Origin: Bursaphelenchus xylophilus
Lineage: Eukaryota > Nematoda > Chromadorea > Rhabditida > Aphelenchoididae
Assembly: GCA_904066235.2 (NCBI GenBank)
Contig: CAJFCV020000003.1
Span: 1,550,001-1,614,000, forward strand
DNA length: 64,000 nt
Direction of reading: 5' to 3'
In this document: positions 53,052-64,000 of the stretch, in pieces
Position numbering within the stretch: position 1 is the stretch's first letter
Layout of the letters: each line of letters begins with the position of its first letter
Made by a program: the position numbers and the translations under genes
Notes under the pieces: generated by a model
Told to the model about the DNA's origin: nothing
The model's database searches: none
Seen by the model: only the letters and a program-made list of their open reading frames with translations

Positions 53052-56000
53052 CGAAACTGACAACCTTTTTCTTTGGATTTCTTCACGGAGGCATTGCTGA
53101 TTTTCCAAAAATTTAGTTTTTTTTGAAGCTGAGACTTCGTCATTTTGGACCGGTTGAATAAATCTGAGATCCGCCATTTTCAACCTATGGAATACCTTAA
53201 AAAAATATTTTGAATTGACCTTTCTGTACCTTCCCAAAGTTATGCGAAATTAGCGGATCAAAGAAAATGGCAAGCCTCAGCTAGCACGAAAGTACTCCAA
53301 GTGCGACGCTCAGATTTCCTTTTAAATTTTGAGCATTTATCAGGCATAGGCCACGTATCAATTCTTGAAAGTTGTAGCTCTTTCATTCAAGGGACAGCCG
53401 ACATATTGAACGATCTTTGCGGCCGAGAGAGTACGCGAAATGCGGAGAGCTGTCAGATAGAAAAACACTTTTTGGCCGTATCTTTGCCAGTTTCGCGGGG
53501 AAAAAATTGATTTTTTATGGAAGCATTACCCTCTACGGTAGAAATAAGTATAAAACTTTTTCATGCCAAAATTGGCCAAAAAAATTTCGCATTTTTTCCA
53601 TCTTTTGATCAAAAAACCTTGATCGTTTCGCTATAACTCGAGCTAGGAGGCTTGAATATTTCCTCGGCATTTAAAAGTGAATGTTTTAGTGAAGCGCTGT
53701 GGAGGCAATTTACGAAAACGGCCGGGTTTTTAGGGTACCAGCTAGGGTACCATTGCCCGGCTTCAAGCTGCGGAAACTGGGGATTTGTGCTGGAAAATGG
53801 GGCCGTTAGTCAGTATTTGTCATCATACTGGTAATTTTGTGATACTGAATGCATCTCCTGACAATTTCGACCGAAAAATTTCGGTCGTTTTGCTATAGCA
53901 CGAGATAGAAATATTGCATATTCCATAGAAAAAATTATTCGAAATTTGTGTCACGTTTCATCGAAATTTGAACGTCTTACATTGACAACTTCCCTTCTGG
54001 AAAATCAATATAATTTCTCCAAATTTTCAAATTCCAACCCCAATTTTTCATTTTTATGACTTGTTTTCTGATCCGTCTAGCCTCCCCTCTGACCTTGTCC
54101 CATCGCCTTCATCAAAGCCGTTTTTCAAAAACATTTCAAACATTTGGCATGAAAACAACCCTTCTCGATAATCATCCGGCTTCACGTGGGTTCAGGCATT
54201 TCTGTTCCAATGCTCAGTTGGCTTGAAACAGTTGCGTTTCCGTGGCAAACGTTCGGAGATCCGTCAAAAAATATTTTTGGGATCTTTTGGGACAAAAGGA
54301 CTGACTTTATTTTGGGTGATCAATCAGGGGCGTGAAAAATGGGGTTTTTTTTTGGGATTTTTTTAATTTTTTGGGATTTTTTTTGAATTGTTTGATTTTT
54401 TTTTGAGATTTTTTGGGATTTTTTTTGAATTTTTTGATTTTTTGAAATTTCTAGGATTTTTTAAATTTTTTCGGGATTTTTTTGGATTTCACAGACATTA
54501 TTAACCAAACTTAACAAAAAGACGACATTTTATACGACGAAACGTGCATGGACTCTCAGGCACGTTTCACCGTATAAGGTGTCACCAAAATAAAAACTTT
54601 GTCCCGCATTCAGCTTTATGCGAACTACAGGAAGTATTAGACAAATCGAGCAAAGCGAGGGCATTTTATACGACGAGACCTTTCAAAATTAGCTTCTCTA
54701 CCACGAAACCTTTCCATAAACAACAAAAAATTTTTGGTCCCTTGCGATTTTTTGTTCAGAGATATGATATCAGTCTGTCGGGAAAATAATGAGCACTCTG
54801 TCGCAGCGAAAATTGCATCGTCACCGAGAAAATGAATTTTTCCCAGACGAGAACTTCCTTTTCGACCTTTTACGATGAGCCCTCGAACTTTCCAACCGAC
54901 TCGAAAATACCCGAAAAAATAAAAAAATAAAAAATTTGTCGGAGGTTAGGCCCATATGTGTTTTTGCGAAGATGGATGGCGCGAGATGGGTTTTTCGCCA
55001 TTTCCGAGACGCAAAACACCAAAAAACATTTTTATTCCGGGTCCCGCCTTACTCATAGTGCCTTTATTTTCAATTTTTATTCAATTCTGCGCTTATAATT
55101 TGAATTTTTTGGGGGATTTTTGGAATTTACAGGGGAAATTACTATAATACATCGAGGTGGGACGCTCAGATTTCGATCAAATTTTGCGCAAATTTAGAAT
55201 AATTTTTTCAAGGCATATGCAAGACTCCCGGCTCGTCTTTTGGCAAAAATGATCAAGATTTTTAGGTCAAAAGTTGAAAAAATTGGAATTTTTTTTTCAT
55301 AGTTTCACATGAAAAGTTGCATTCCTTTTTCTACTCTAGAGAGTAATGTCTCCACAAAAAATCAAATTTTTACCCGCAAAACTGGCAAAGATACGACCAA
55401 AAAATGTTTTCCTCTGACAACTCTCCGCATTTTGCGTACTCTCTCGGCCCCAAAGATCGTTCAATATCTCGGCTGTCCCTGCAAAGCGCGAGCTACAATT
55501 TTCAGGGATTGATATTCAATCTACACCCTTAAAATATGCAAAATTTGGAGTCTTACCTTATGAAATTTTTGATTTTTTGACGAATTTTCACATTTGACAT
55601 TTTTTTCATTTTTCACTCAAAAATCAAAAATTTTTCCTATTTTTCTGCTTTCAAAGTTTCAAATAAATCCGTCAAATCTGGTCTATAAAGCCGTTCGCCT
55701 TTATGACTTTGTTTTTGAAACCTCTGAACCCGAATAACATCTCCTCCGTGACTTGAAAAGAGAGAGGACCCTCATTTACCTGAGCCCATTCGAACGGAAA
55801 AGAACGACCTCTCAAAAAAAATCTTTCGGATGACGTTCCAACGGGGATCGAGGACGGCTGTCGGAGGGGTAGGACAAAAACAAAACCAATCTAAAATCTT
55901 TGGGGAATGAAGGATGAGTAAGTTTGATGAGGCCGAAAACGTTTGGTTTTCGGCGAGCTGCGGCCTGGGATCAAATCCTAGAGATAAAAAATGGGTCTCT

Positions 56001-57092
56001 CGTTCTCTACAATTGCATTTTAATAGATCTCCTTGAATTTCCAATCAAAATAAGCCAGTTTTGAGATCGGCGAGCTGCGCCCTAGGCGTTTTAAAAATTG
56101 GCAGAGTGCGCCCGAGGGTTCAATTTTAATCGAAAAAATATCATTATTAGGCAAATTGTGACTAATTTCAGAGCATTTTTAAATTTACAAAGGCTTGTTA
56201 GATCCCGGCTGCGCCCTGATCTTCGCCGAAAATGGCAGGCTGCGCCCTGGATTTCCACAAAATAGGATCCAAAATTAAATTTAGAATTTATTTTATATAG
56301 ACTCCATATTTCTTGTGCATTTTTACATGCCCATTTTCACTGTACCTAATCTTAAAATATCCGCAAGCTGCGCCCTAGACTTTTCCAGATGCTTCCCTAA
56401 TAGCTCCCAAATCATCTACCACCCTGTCTGAGAAATCCATGAGATTTTTAACAGGTCGTATAACGTTCAAATCCCCCATTTATGGCCTCAAATTTCCGCC
56501 CATTCCCATTTTCCGACCTCCGAAGGCGCGAGGATCCGCAGTTTTGTCTTTACTTTTTTTAATGTCCCCGCTGAAAGAGGGTTGAAGCGGGCGGAGTGTG
56601 TTTCAACTCGAAACGGGGTGGGTTTCATCGGGGTTGGGAGTTTTTTTTTTGCCGAAGTGGCGTGGAGAAAAAGTTTCCGAAAACACCTAAAAACTTCTTT
56701 GAGTGAGGTTAACGGAGGGTCTCAGGGGCACAGCCGGCTGTCTCTGAAAATCTGCGGTTTAGAATTTGGAGTAATCAGTTAGACATAAGGGCTTTTATAG
56801 CATGTTTTTGGTGCTCTACAGGAGCCTTGTAAATCGAAATCTTACAATTTTTAAACTTTTCGGGCGATTTTCAAGGAAAAAATGAAATTTTCAGCCATTT
56901 TTCAATCAAAAAAAATCGAAAAAATGTTATCCCAATCCCTCCAGCGAGGGGCTGACATAATCTTAGACGCAAACTCGCTCTATTTTTACTGCTTATATTA
57001 TTCTTTCTCATCAATTTTTCCATTAACCCCCTAAAATTCCAAGTTTTGATCAACACTTCCGAAAAAATCGCAAAATTAGATCGCCTAGAGCA
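53052..57092. other. Gene-free repeat-rich region
   Basis: Contains degraded GACGCTCAG copies (about 53290-53640 and 55129-55550), a T-run block (54340-54490), TTTTATACGACGAAACGTGC palindromes (54525-54590), a half CTGTCGGGAAAATAATG palindrome (54770-54843), and several GAGCTGCGCCCT motifs (about 55953, 56070, 56219, 56239, 56364). Open frames at 55772-56044 and 56582-56782 have no recognised family. Confidence 0.5.
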
Positions 57093-57143
57093 ATAACAAG
57101 CTTCTCTGACCGTATTCCCACTACCGTCAGAGAAGCTTGTTAT
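57093..57143. other. Perfect 18-bp hairpin with 15-nt loop
   Basis: ATAACAAGCTTCTCTGAC (57093-57110) and its exact complement (57126-57143) enclose CGTATTCCCACTACC. No other copy was noticed in the window. The arm is shorter than a usual microRNA precursor, and it is not followed by a T run on either strand. Function unknown. Confidence 0.6.
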
Positions 57144-57499
57144 CTCACATCCAGTTTTGGGAACGCTTCACGAATCCCGCTCTGATCTTTGATTGGGAGT
57201 TTGTGAATGCGAATTAAGCAAATCCGGAGAAAAGGAATTAGCAATAACTCCTCGCTTCTGACTCATTGCTTTTGCGGAATTTGAATGAGCTGAAAGGAGA
57301 ACGTATACGATAAAGAATAAGACAATTTTATATCAAAATATTTAGTTGATATAGCCAAAAACTTAAAAATCTTGACCCTCTATCAGTTATAATAAGAAAT
57401 CTAGATGTCACCCAAAATTTCACTACTTTTAAGGGGCTCTAATGTTTTTTAAAAGGCTCTAATCACTTTTGAGAGGCTCTGATGACTTTTAAATTACTT

Positions 57500-58042
57500 C
57501 ACGCTTCTTCTTCTCCCTTACATTGTAACAATTTGTTGTTAGAAGTTCGCGAACTGTAAGCCCAGGTCTCCCAATCTCCTCTCCTTGCGTAAACTTTTTG
57601 TTGTTTCGCTGTGCCGGGCGTTTCGGAACGTCTGACGTGTGGGGGCAGCGACTCCGCCTCGAGGCGGCTCTCCTAACCTTTTCGCTCTCCACCCGTTTCC
57701 TCTCACTTAATTTTTTCGGTCTCCTGAAGAAATTATACAAGCCATTTGACTTTGCGACAGTCGCTCTCGATTATTCTTATCCTAAGAAGCGTTTGCAAGC
57801 GAAGAGAGCTGGGCGTTTGTATTCTCTGGACTGTAAGTTGACTAATCTTTGATTTATGCATCAGTCTTTCGCAATTCCTCGACTATGTCATCGCCATTTA
57901 CATCAATATATTATACTTGCCATTTCACCCCAAAATCTGTGTATTTTTGATGATTTTTCGATTTATCGCTCTCCCAACCTATCTTGAAGCAATGTAAATC
58001 CAATTAGCATTATTTACAGAGTGAAAGAGAAGTAGTGCAAAG
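57500..58042 (+). promoter_or_regulatory. 5' region and untranslated exon of the Nop16-tailed gene
   Basis: A GC-richer stretch (57530-57830) ends in a strong donor, GGACT|GTAAGTTG at 57831. The acceptor TATTTACAG ends at 58019, 23 bp before the ATG. The joined leader has stops in the coding frame, so it would be untranslated. No TATA box was identified. Confidence 0.45.
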
Positions 58043-61000
58043 ATGAAGTCAGAGAAAACCGTCCGCCGACGACATGTTTACTGTCCGGTCCGAAGCCGCA
58101 CCGACCACAAATGGCAGGCGCTGCAAAACAAGCGCGACACAATCGCGAAATGGTGAGCTAATTACTGTTTTACGCCCTTCTCAGCCTAGTCGAAAATAAC
58201 AAAATGAAATGTGTCAAGTCTCCCATTTATAGAAAGACTTGACTCAAAAAAGAGAAACTTGACTCAAAAAAAGAAAAACTTGACTTAAATCTGGCTTTAA
58301 AAAAATTCTATCGAAAAATAAGATGATATGAAGTTTTCACAGCATTTGACACAAGAATAGACCCCTTAGAGAAACAGTTGACCCAAAGGGGAAAACATGA
58401 CCCAAACATTTCCGATTCTTGCAAACCGCCTAAAAACCAAAAGTTTACATCACGCAGAACATTCCATCAGCTGAAAGAAGCCGAAACCCCTCTTCATTCA
58501 TTGTAAATTCGATGAAAACGCAGATCAATTATCATTCCCAAGGCCGCGTGTCTAAAATTACTCGGTTACAAGCAATCCATCAATTTTTCTCATCATTCCG
58601 GTAAATGCAAAAAGAAGATTCTTTACTGTACAGGAACACAGACATTTTATTAAGCCAAGAAATCACAAAAAAAGATTGAAACTAAAAATTCGTTATAGGA
58701 AGTCGATGGTCTACACCGAATGCTCATGGCTGATCCCGAAGAAAGTCCACGCTGTCCCTGTCCGTTATGCCAAAACCGCCGTTCCCAAGCCCTTCGATGA
58801 AGAGGCGGCCGTCAAGAAGGAGGTGAAGAAGCAAGAAGCGCAAAAGCAAAAGGACAACGAAGTGGTGGGTCTAAAACAAGATAAAACAAGACTGATAATT
58901 TCTTTAGCAAAAGCAACAAGCCGAAGCCCAGAAGAAGAAGGAAAAGGAGGCCAAGAAACAGCAGGAAGCGCAGGCTAAGAAGCAGAAGGAAGCCGAAGCC
59001 AAGGCCAAGAAGGAAGCCGAGTTGAAGGCGCAGAAGGAAGCCGAGAAAACCAAGAAAGAAGCCGAAGAGAAGGCGAAGAAAGAGGCCGATGCCGCCGCCA
59101 GACTAGAGGCTGATAAGAAGGCCAAGGTTGAGCAGGAAAACCAAAAGAAGGCCGAGAAGAAAGCCAAGAAAGAAGCCGAGGAAAAAGCGAAGAAAGAGGC
59201 CGCCGAATTGAAGGCCAAACAAGAAGCCGAAGAGAAGGCCAAGAAAGAAGCCGAGTTGAAGGCCAAACAGGAAGCTGAAGAAGCCGAAAAGAAGGCAAAA
59301 GAAGCCGCCGAACTGAAGGCCAAGCAAGAAGCCGAAGCCGCCGAACAAAAGGCCAAACAAGAAGCTGAAGACAAGGCCAAGAAACAACAAGAAGAAGCTG
59401 AGAAGAAGGCCAAGAAGGAGGCGGAAAAGAAGGCCAAGAAGGAAGCTGAGAAGGCGAAGAAGGAGGCTGAAGAGAAGGCGTGGAGAGAGGCCGAAGCTGC
59501 TGAGAAGAAGGCTCAAGAAGAAGTCGAGCTGAAGGCCAAGCAAGAGGCTGAGGAGAAGGCCAAGAAAGAAGCCGAATTAGCGGCCAAGAATGAGCAAGAA
59601 GCTGCCGAAAAGGCGAAGAAGGAAGCCGAAGCCGCTCAATTGAAGGCCAAGCAAGCCAAAGAAGCCGCTGAGTCCGTGCACAAGGCCTCAGAGTCCTCGG
59701 CTGACGAAGGTGCCAAGAAAGGAAAGAACAAGAAGAACAAGAACAAAGGAAATGCCCTGAAGGAGGAGTGGGCTCAAGCCAAGAAAGAGGCCGAAGCTGT
59801 CGCCGAATTGAAGGCCAAGGAGGCTGAAGAAGCCGTTCAGAAGCAAGCTGAGGTCGTTAAAGCGCCCGTTGAAGTCAAGGTGGAGGAGAATGGTGAGGTG
59901 AAGAGCAATGGGCAAGAAAACGGGAACAGCAAGAACAAAAAGAAGAATAAGAACAAGAATAAGAAGGACAGGACGATCAGCAGCAGCAGCCAGCAAAGCA
60001 ATGGGTCCGTGGAGTTTGTCGAAAAGAAACAGGTGAGAAAATGGCAAAGGGCTTTGCAGATTTGTACAAATTTTTGATTATTTAGTCTCTTTTGAATACT
60101 AGTCCGTTCGCAAGGTCGCTGCAGCGAATTCTGCGATATGCACTGTGCGAAAAATAAGTTCATTTTGCCCTATGCAATATCGGCCTTTTGCACCGCGCAA
60201 TAGACTTTTTTGGGCTGTCGCCAAAGTCACTTCAGCGGCGTTGCCAACGGACTAATACAAACCTCAAAACTTGACTATCTATCTCTTTAGGTGTCCCAAC
60301 AAGAGTCCGCCAATGGCCCGTTGAGAGTGGACGTTAACCACTCCTCAAACGGAGGTCCAAGAATGGTAAGCCATGAAGAGAGTCCGAGCAAGAGTCAAAG
60401 CCCAAAAAAGAACAAATGGTGGCCCTTCAAGTGATTTGCCCTCTGGGCATTAGTCTCAATTGTGTCGCAATTCTAGCTCGGTTCCGCTCTATTCTTCATT
60501 TTTTAGTCATCTTCACCGATTCTCGGTCTAAAAAATCTCGTTTTCCTCAGTTTTTCGCATATATTTCTGCTTTTTAATGCTTCATGTAAATTTACAATGC
60601 CTTTTCTACCTTATTTGCACTGTCTATGTCACAATATGAAAACTTCTGGTCTCGATAAATTTGATCGCAATTTGCACATTTTTCCGTTTTTTCGTTGCTT
60701 AATTTTTGTGTTGTCCGCAAGAATAATATGCTTTGGAGTAGACGTAGATGGTAGTAGATAGTCGCTAGTTTCATAAGGTATCCCTCACACTCGCTTACAA
60801 CGAACGATTTTATGAAAAATGGATTTTATCAAGGATCAAGGACATCTGATGACCAAGTGTAATATCGTCAAAAATACGATATCTGAACAAATGAACATGC
60901 CAACATAGGATGTCAAAATGTTCCCTATGGTACAATAAATCATTGCCGCGGGTCAAAGATTAATGCTCTAGATCGAGCTGGAATAAATTTAGCGTTACTT

Positions 61001-63023
61001 CGTTTGCTTTATTTTCCTTGCACTTGAAACTTGTTTGTGTTCCGTTTGCCTTTCGTTTTTTACGTGTTTGCCCATGATCTTGTCAATACGTGTCAAATGG
61101 GAGAGGGATCGCATATCCCGACCTCTTTCTGTGATAACTCTCTTGAGCTCTCCACACTGCTTTATTCACCATTACTCTCTGCTTGATCGAAAACTTTTAT
61201 TTTCCCTGACCATCTGCTCCTCTCCAAGTCTCTAAACGATCTTATTTATATACTTCTACATCCAGTCTAATCTACTCTTTACTTCATAAAACGCTACATT
61301 CAACAAAGGGACATTTTATACGATGAAACATGTTTGATCGTATAAAATGGTTTAATCTTCCCCGACCATCTGCTCCTCTCCAAGTCGAAAAAAACTATTT
61401 TATTTACCGGCATATCCAATCTGACCTACTGTTAACTTCGTCAAACGCCACACTGAATAAGGGGACATTTTATACGATGAGACATTGTTGATCATATAAA
61501 ATGGTTCCGCCCATTGAAAACCCTAAAACAGGAATTATTTTCTTGGAGTAGTTGTCTAATTTTCCGAATACCGTAACATTCAATGAAGAGACATTTTATA
61601 CGATGAAACATGTTTGATCGTATAAAATGGTTACGGCGCTCTATAACCCCCCAAAAAATATTCCTTTCTTAGAATGGTTCTAATTCTCTAATTTTCCTGA
61701 ATTTCAGAAGCACTCCGTTGACAGTGGCGTCGACTTTAGCAGCGATGAACTTCGCTCCTCCCACAAGTCCAGCAGCAACGAATCCATCGCCGAGGAACCG
61801 CAAGGAGTTCAAACGCCCGTCGTCGAGAAATCCCAGACCGGCCAAGAGCTCCGCGAACACCAGAACCAAATCATTGAGCAGATCACCGAGTTCGTCACCT
61901 ACGCCCAGCAAAAGTTGTCCAGCTCTAGTGTAAGTCCACTTACTCTAACTTTATGGACGTATCTTACCCTGCATAATTCCAGGTGGTCCACTCCGAAGCC
62001 CGTAAAGCCTTTGTTTTCAACGTTCCCAAGCCCCTGCCTCCTCAGCCTGCCCCAGTGAAACGTCAACGAACCACCAGATTGGCTCCTCAAGACATCGAAT
62101 ACTGCGTGTATATGATGGAAACCTATGGAGAGGACTATGAAGTAAGTCGAAAAGTTTTTTAAGCGTTAAACCTAGTTCTTATATTTCCAATCAGTATTTT
62201 CACAAAGTGCGTAGACTTTTTTCCGTTTATAAGTCTGTCGGGAAAATAATGTGGATTTGTCGCAGCGCTTTCTGCCTTATCGCAGTCGCGCACCAAATCT
62301 CCAGCTAGTCCTCGCAAAGCGACGATTGGTGATTTCAAGGCGCAAGGAATCCACATTATTTTCCCGACAGACTGATATTACGCATTTTTTTAAAAGTGCA
62401 TAGACTTTTTGCCGTAGGCGGTTCCGCACCGAGACTGAAAAAACTGTGCATTCACGATAAAATATGGCAAAAAGTCTACGCACTTTATGAAAATACTAGT
62501 ACGTAAATAGCCGTGGTATCATCTCGATCTGTCGGGAAAATAATGGGGATTTGCCTATCATGGCTTTGTGACGGTTGGAGAAAAATAAATCCACGTTATT
62601 TTCCCGACAGACTGATATTACAATTTTTCAAAAGTGCATAGACTTTTTGATACAAAGTCTATGCACTTTTGAATTCCGCACCAAGATTGATAAAATTAGC
62701 ATTTGCGATAAAAAGTCTACGCACTTTATGAAAATATAATACTAGTATGTACACAGTCGTGGTATCATCTCAGTCTGTCGGGAAAATAATGTGGACTCGT
62801 CACGCATTGGAGTCGCCCACACATCGACAAATCCACATTATTTCCCCGACGAAGTCATAATCCACCCTAACCCCCAAAGATGACGTCATTTTTGCAGGCG
62901 ATGACCAAAGACGCCCGCAACAAGTTCCACGACGACACGCGAGGCCTCCAACGCAAGATCCGCATCTTCAAGAACAGCGCCCACTTCGACGAATACCAGC
63001 AGCAAAAGGCCGCGACTGCCTAG
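58043..63023 (+). CDS. Nop16-like C-terminus fused to a long Lys/Glu/Ala-rich helix
   Basis: Exons 58043-58152, 58699-58864, 58908-60032, 60291-60365, 61708-61929, 61983-62141, 62898-63023; 660 residues. The N-terminus is basic (KTVRRRHVYC). The 375-codon third exon is almost all Lys, Glu and Ala in KKEAEEKAKKEA-type repeats, predicted coiled coil or single alpha helix, ending in a basic NKNKKDR stretch and SSSSQQSN. The last ~60 residues (DIEYCVYMMETYGEDYEAM, KDARNKFHDD, LQRKIRIFKN) match the C-terminal domain of Nop16, a nucleolar 60S ribosome biogenesis protein. Nop16 is normally ~180-230 residues, so this is much longer. Exon 2 uses acceptor GTTATAG because the earlier TGTACAG gives a stop. 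AATAAA at 63424-63429. Role in ribosome assembly is by family. Confidence 0.8.
58200..58420. repeat. Third cluster of the TTGACTCA motif, in an intron
   Basis: AAATGTGTCAAGTCTCCC near 58208, then AAGACTTGACTCAAAAAA near 58243, a GAAACTTGACTCAAAA form, AAAAACTTGACTT, GAAACAGTTGACCC and AACATGACCC follow within 210 bp of the intron 58153-58698. Confidence 0.6.
60291..60434 (+). CDS. Alternative last exon (short isoform without Nop16 domain)
   Basis: If the donor at 60366 (ATG|GTAAGCC) is not used, the frame continues VSHEESPSKSQSPKKNKWWP-FK to TGA at 60432-60434, giving 514 residues. AATAAA follows at about 60934. The tail is protein-like rather than random intron, so read-through is a real alternative; no transcript evidence is available. 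Confidence 0.5.
   Translation: MSQQESANGPLRVDVNHSSNGGPRMVSHEESPSKSQSPKKNKWWPFK
61312..61635. repeat. Three TTTTATACGATGAAACATG palindromes in tandem
   Basis: ACATTTTATACGATGAAACA then TGTTTGATCGTATAAAATGG occurs at about 61312, 61465 and 61589, spaced ~125-150 bp, in intron 60366-61707. Between copies the text is similar (CTCCTCTCCAAGTC, AACCCCCC), so the whole unit seems tandemly duplicated. Confidence 0.7.
62231..62857. repeat. Three CTGTCGGGAAAATAATG palindromes in the last intron
   Basis: Copies at 62231-62377, 62523-62617 and 62770-62857, all the GTGGATTTG or GGGGATTTG subtype, get progressively shorter. Between them is a second repeat, GTGCATAGACTTTTT / AAAAAGTCTACGCACTTT, which forms its own hairpins. 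All lie in intron 62142-62897. Confidence 0.75.
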
Positions 63024-63490
63024 GCCATTTCTGCGAAACGGTTACAAACCCCTTGATTTCTGTCTGTTGCGGTCTCTGATTCTCGAATTTCTCGCATTTC
63101 GGTGTTGTTTTTTAGGGTCTTGCCTTAGGGTTTTTGGTGGTTTTTTGACACGAATTTGTCGGTTTTCCCGAAATTTTCCTACTAACATTTTTCCCCGATT
63201 TCCACGAATTTTCCCGTTTTTCCCTCCGAAAATGAAAATATTTTCCGTTGAAAACAAGATTTCCAGCTTTTTTCTGCAAAATTTTTGTCGTAAGGCACCC
63301 TTTCCACCTAGTTGTTGGTCCTTTTTCTCACTGTATTTTCGCGGTTTCTTACTGTAGCCTGTGTCCAAAATTTAATCTCGGTCGTTTTTCACCGGGTAAT
63401 TGTTGACTTTTTTAAAAGCGTACAATAAATGGGTAAAACATTAGGATTTGGCAAACTTTTGAGTACTTTTGATTTTATAGAAGTTGTTGG
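63024..63490. other. 3' flank of the Nop16-tailed gene
   Basis: AATAAA at 63424-63429 is the likely polyadenylation signal, about 400 bp after the stop. Opposite open frames at 63042-63368 are in the UTR and have no family resemblance. Confidence 0.5.
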
Positions 63491-63970
63491 CGACATTTTA
63501 TACGATGAAACATGCAACTAATCCTCAAGTATTTTTCATTGTACAAGGTGTCACAAAATAGAAAATTTTTGCTTAAAATCACTCGTACACGGACTATGTA
63601 CAATATTAATCAAATTAAACAAACAGACGGCATTTTATACGATGAAATATGTATATAAAAAACTGATGTATGTTTCATCGTATAAAATGTCCTCGAATTG
63701 TAAATTTTCTTCCACAATCACTTATCGACAAACAGAAGATGGTATTAATAAAAATTAACAAAGAGGCGACATTTTATACGATGAAACATGTAGTTAATCC
63801 TCAAGCATGTTTCATCGTGTAAGGTGTCACCAAAATAAAAATGTTGGTCCGCAATCTCTTGTCAACTCACTACAGACAGTATTAATCAAACTAAACAAAA
63901 AGACGACATTTTATACGACGAAACGTGCATGGAACTCTCAGGCACGTTTCACCGTATAAGGTGTCACCAA
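63490..63970. repeat. Four TTTTATACGATGAAACATG palindromes in tandem
   Basis: Units start near 63492, 63632, 63768 and 63905, each GCGACATTTTATACGATGAA ... CATGTTTCATCGTATAAGGTGTCAC form. The spacing is a steady ~137-140 bp, and the sequence between (CAAAATAAAAATTTTGGTC, CAATCACTT) is also repeated. The array runs close to the window edge and may continue. A related unit is at 54525-54590. Confidence 0.8.
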
Positions 63971-64000
63971 AATAAAAATTTTGGTCCACAATCACCTTTA

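Noticed and set aside
58904..59543. Antisense frames rich in Ala, Ser, Leu and Phe
   Set aside because: Shadow of the KKEAEEKA coding exon on the other strand.
63042..63368. Overlapping ~100-codon frames on both strands
   Set aside because: They lie in the 3' flank between the stop at 63023 and AATAAA at 63424; no family resemblance.

Overview
This window is nuclear DNA of a nematode, most likely a Caenorhabditis-like rhabditid. The evidence is: split genes with short introns ending in TTTTCAG or TTTTTAG; two adjacent genes of the DUF273 family, which I know only from nematodes; a eukaryotic initiator tRNA; ~10-bp phased A/T runs like the PATCs of Caenorhabditis; and very many small palindromic DNA-transposon remnants. 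Nothing looks bacterial, organellar or viral. All exon models were built by hand from splice sites, reading phase and family motifs.

Genes, left to right. (1) 4637-7611 (+): sugar-transporter-type MFS protein, six exons, 576 aa. (2) 7935-15944 (-): membrane-contact-site lipid-transfer protein with an N-terminal membrane segment, SMP, C2 and C1 domains. Sixteen exons join in phase; the first exon was not found. An initiator-Met tRNA lies inside one of its introns. (3) 24918-28497 and 28736-33887 (both -): two tandem DUF273 glycosyltransferase-like type II membrane proteins, each 402 aa. (4) about 34857-36323 (+): a small five-exon protein of unknown function. (5) 58043-63023 (+): a protein with a ~375-residue Lys/Glu/Ala-rich helix exon and a Nop16-like C-terminus, with a possible short isoform ending at 60434.

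The other three quarters of the window is repeats. 1-4500, 16-24 kb and 36.4-57.5 kb hold no gene I can support, apart from one possible signal-peptide exon at 39784. Seven insertions can be delimited at or near base resolution, four of them because they interrupt another repeat copy. They are: two GC-rich elements with 9-bp target duplications (831-1270; 37846-38518); a GGAGCC-rich family (49416-49833; 52646-53051); a fold-back with tandem 17-mers in its arms (46139-46986, 8-bp duplication); a 918-bp palindrome between TA dinucleotides (27103-28020); and a 4.4-kb compound fold-back (17775-22178, TCA duplication) holding two further palindromes, one of which carries a spliced-gene-like segment on both arms.

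Three dispersed short motifs are unexplained: an AP-1-like motif (TGAGTCAAG plus TCTTCCC, often inverted) in all five introns of the transporter; GCGAGCTGCGCCC in the introns of both DUF273 genes; and GGTAAAATACGG in phased A/T-rich DNA. Their concentration in particular introns and flanks is the least explained signal here.
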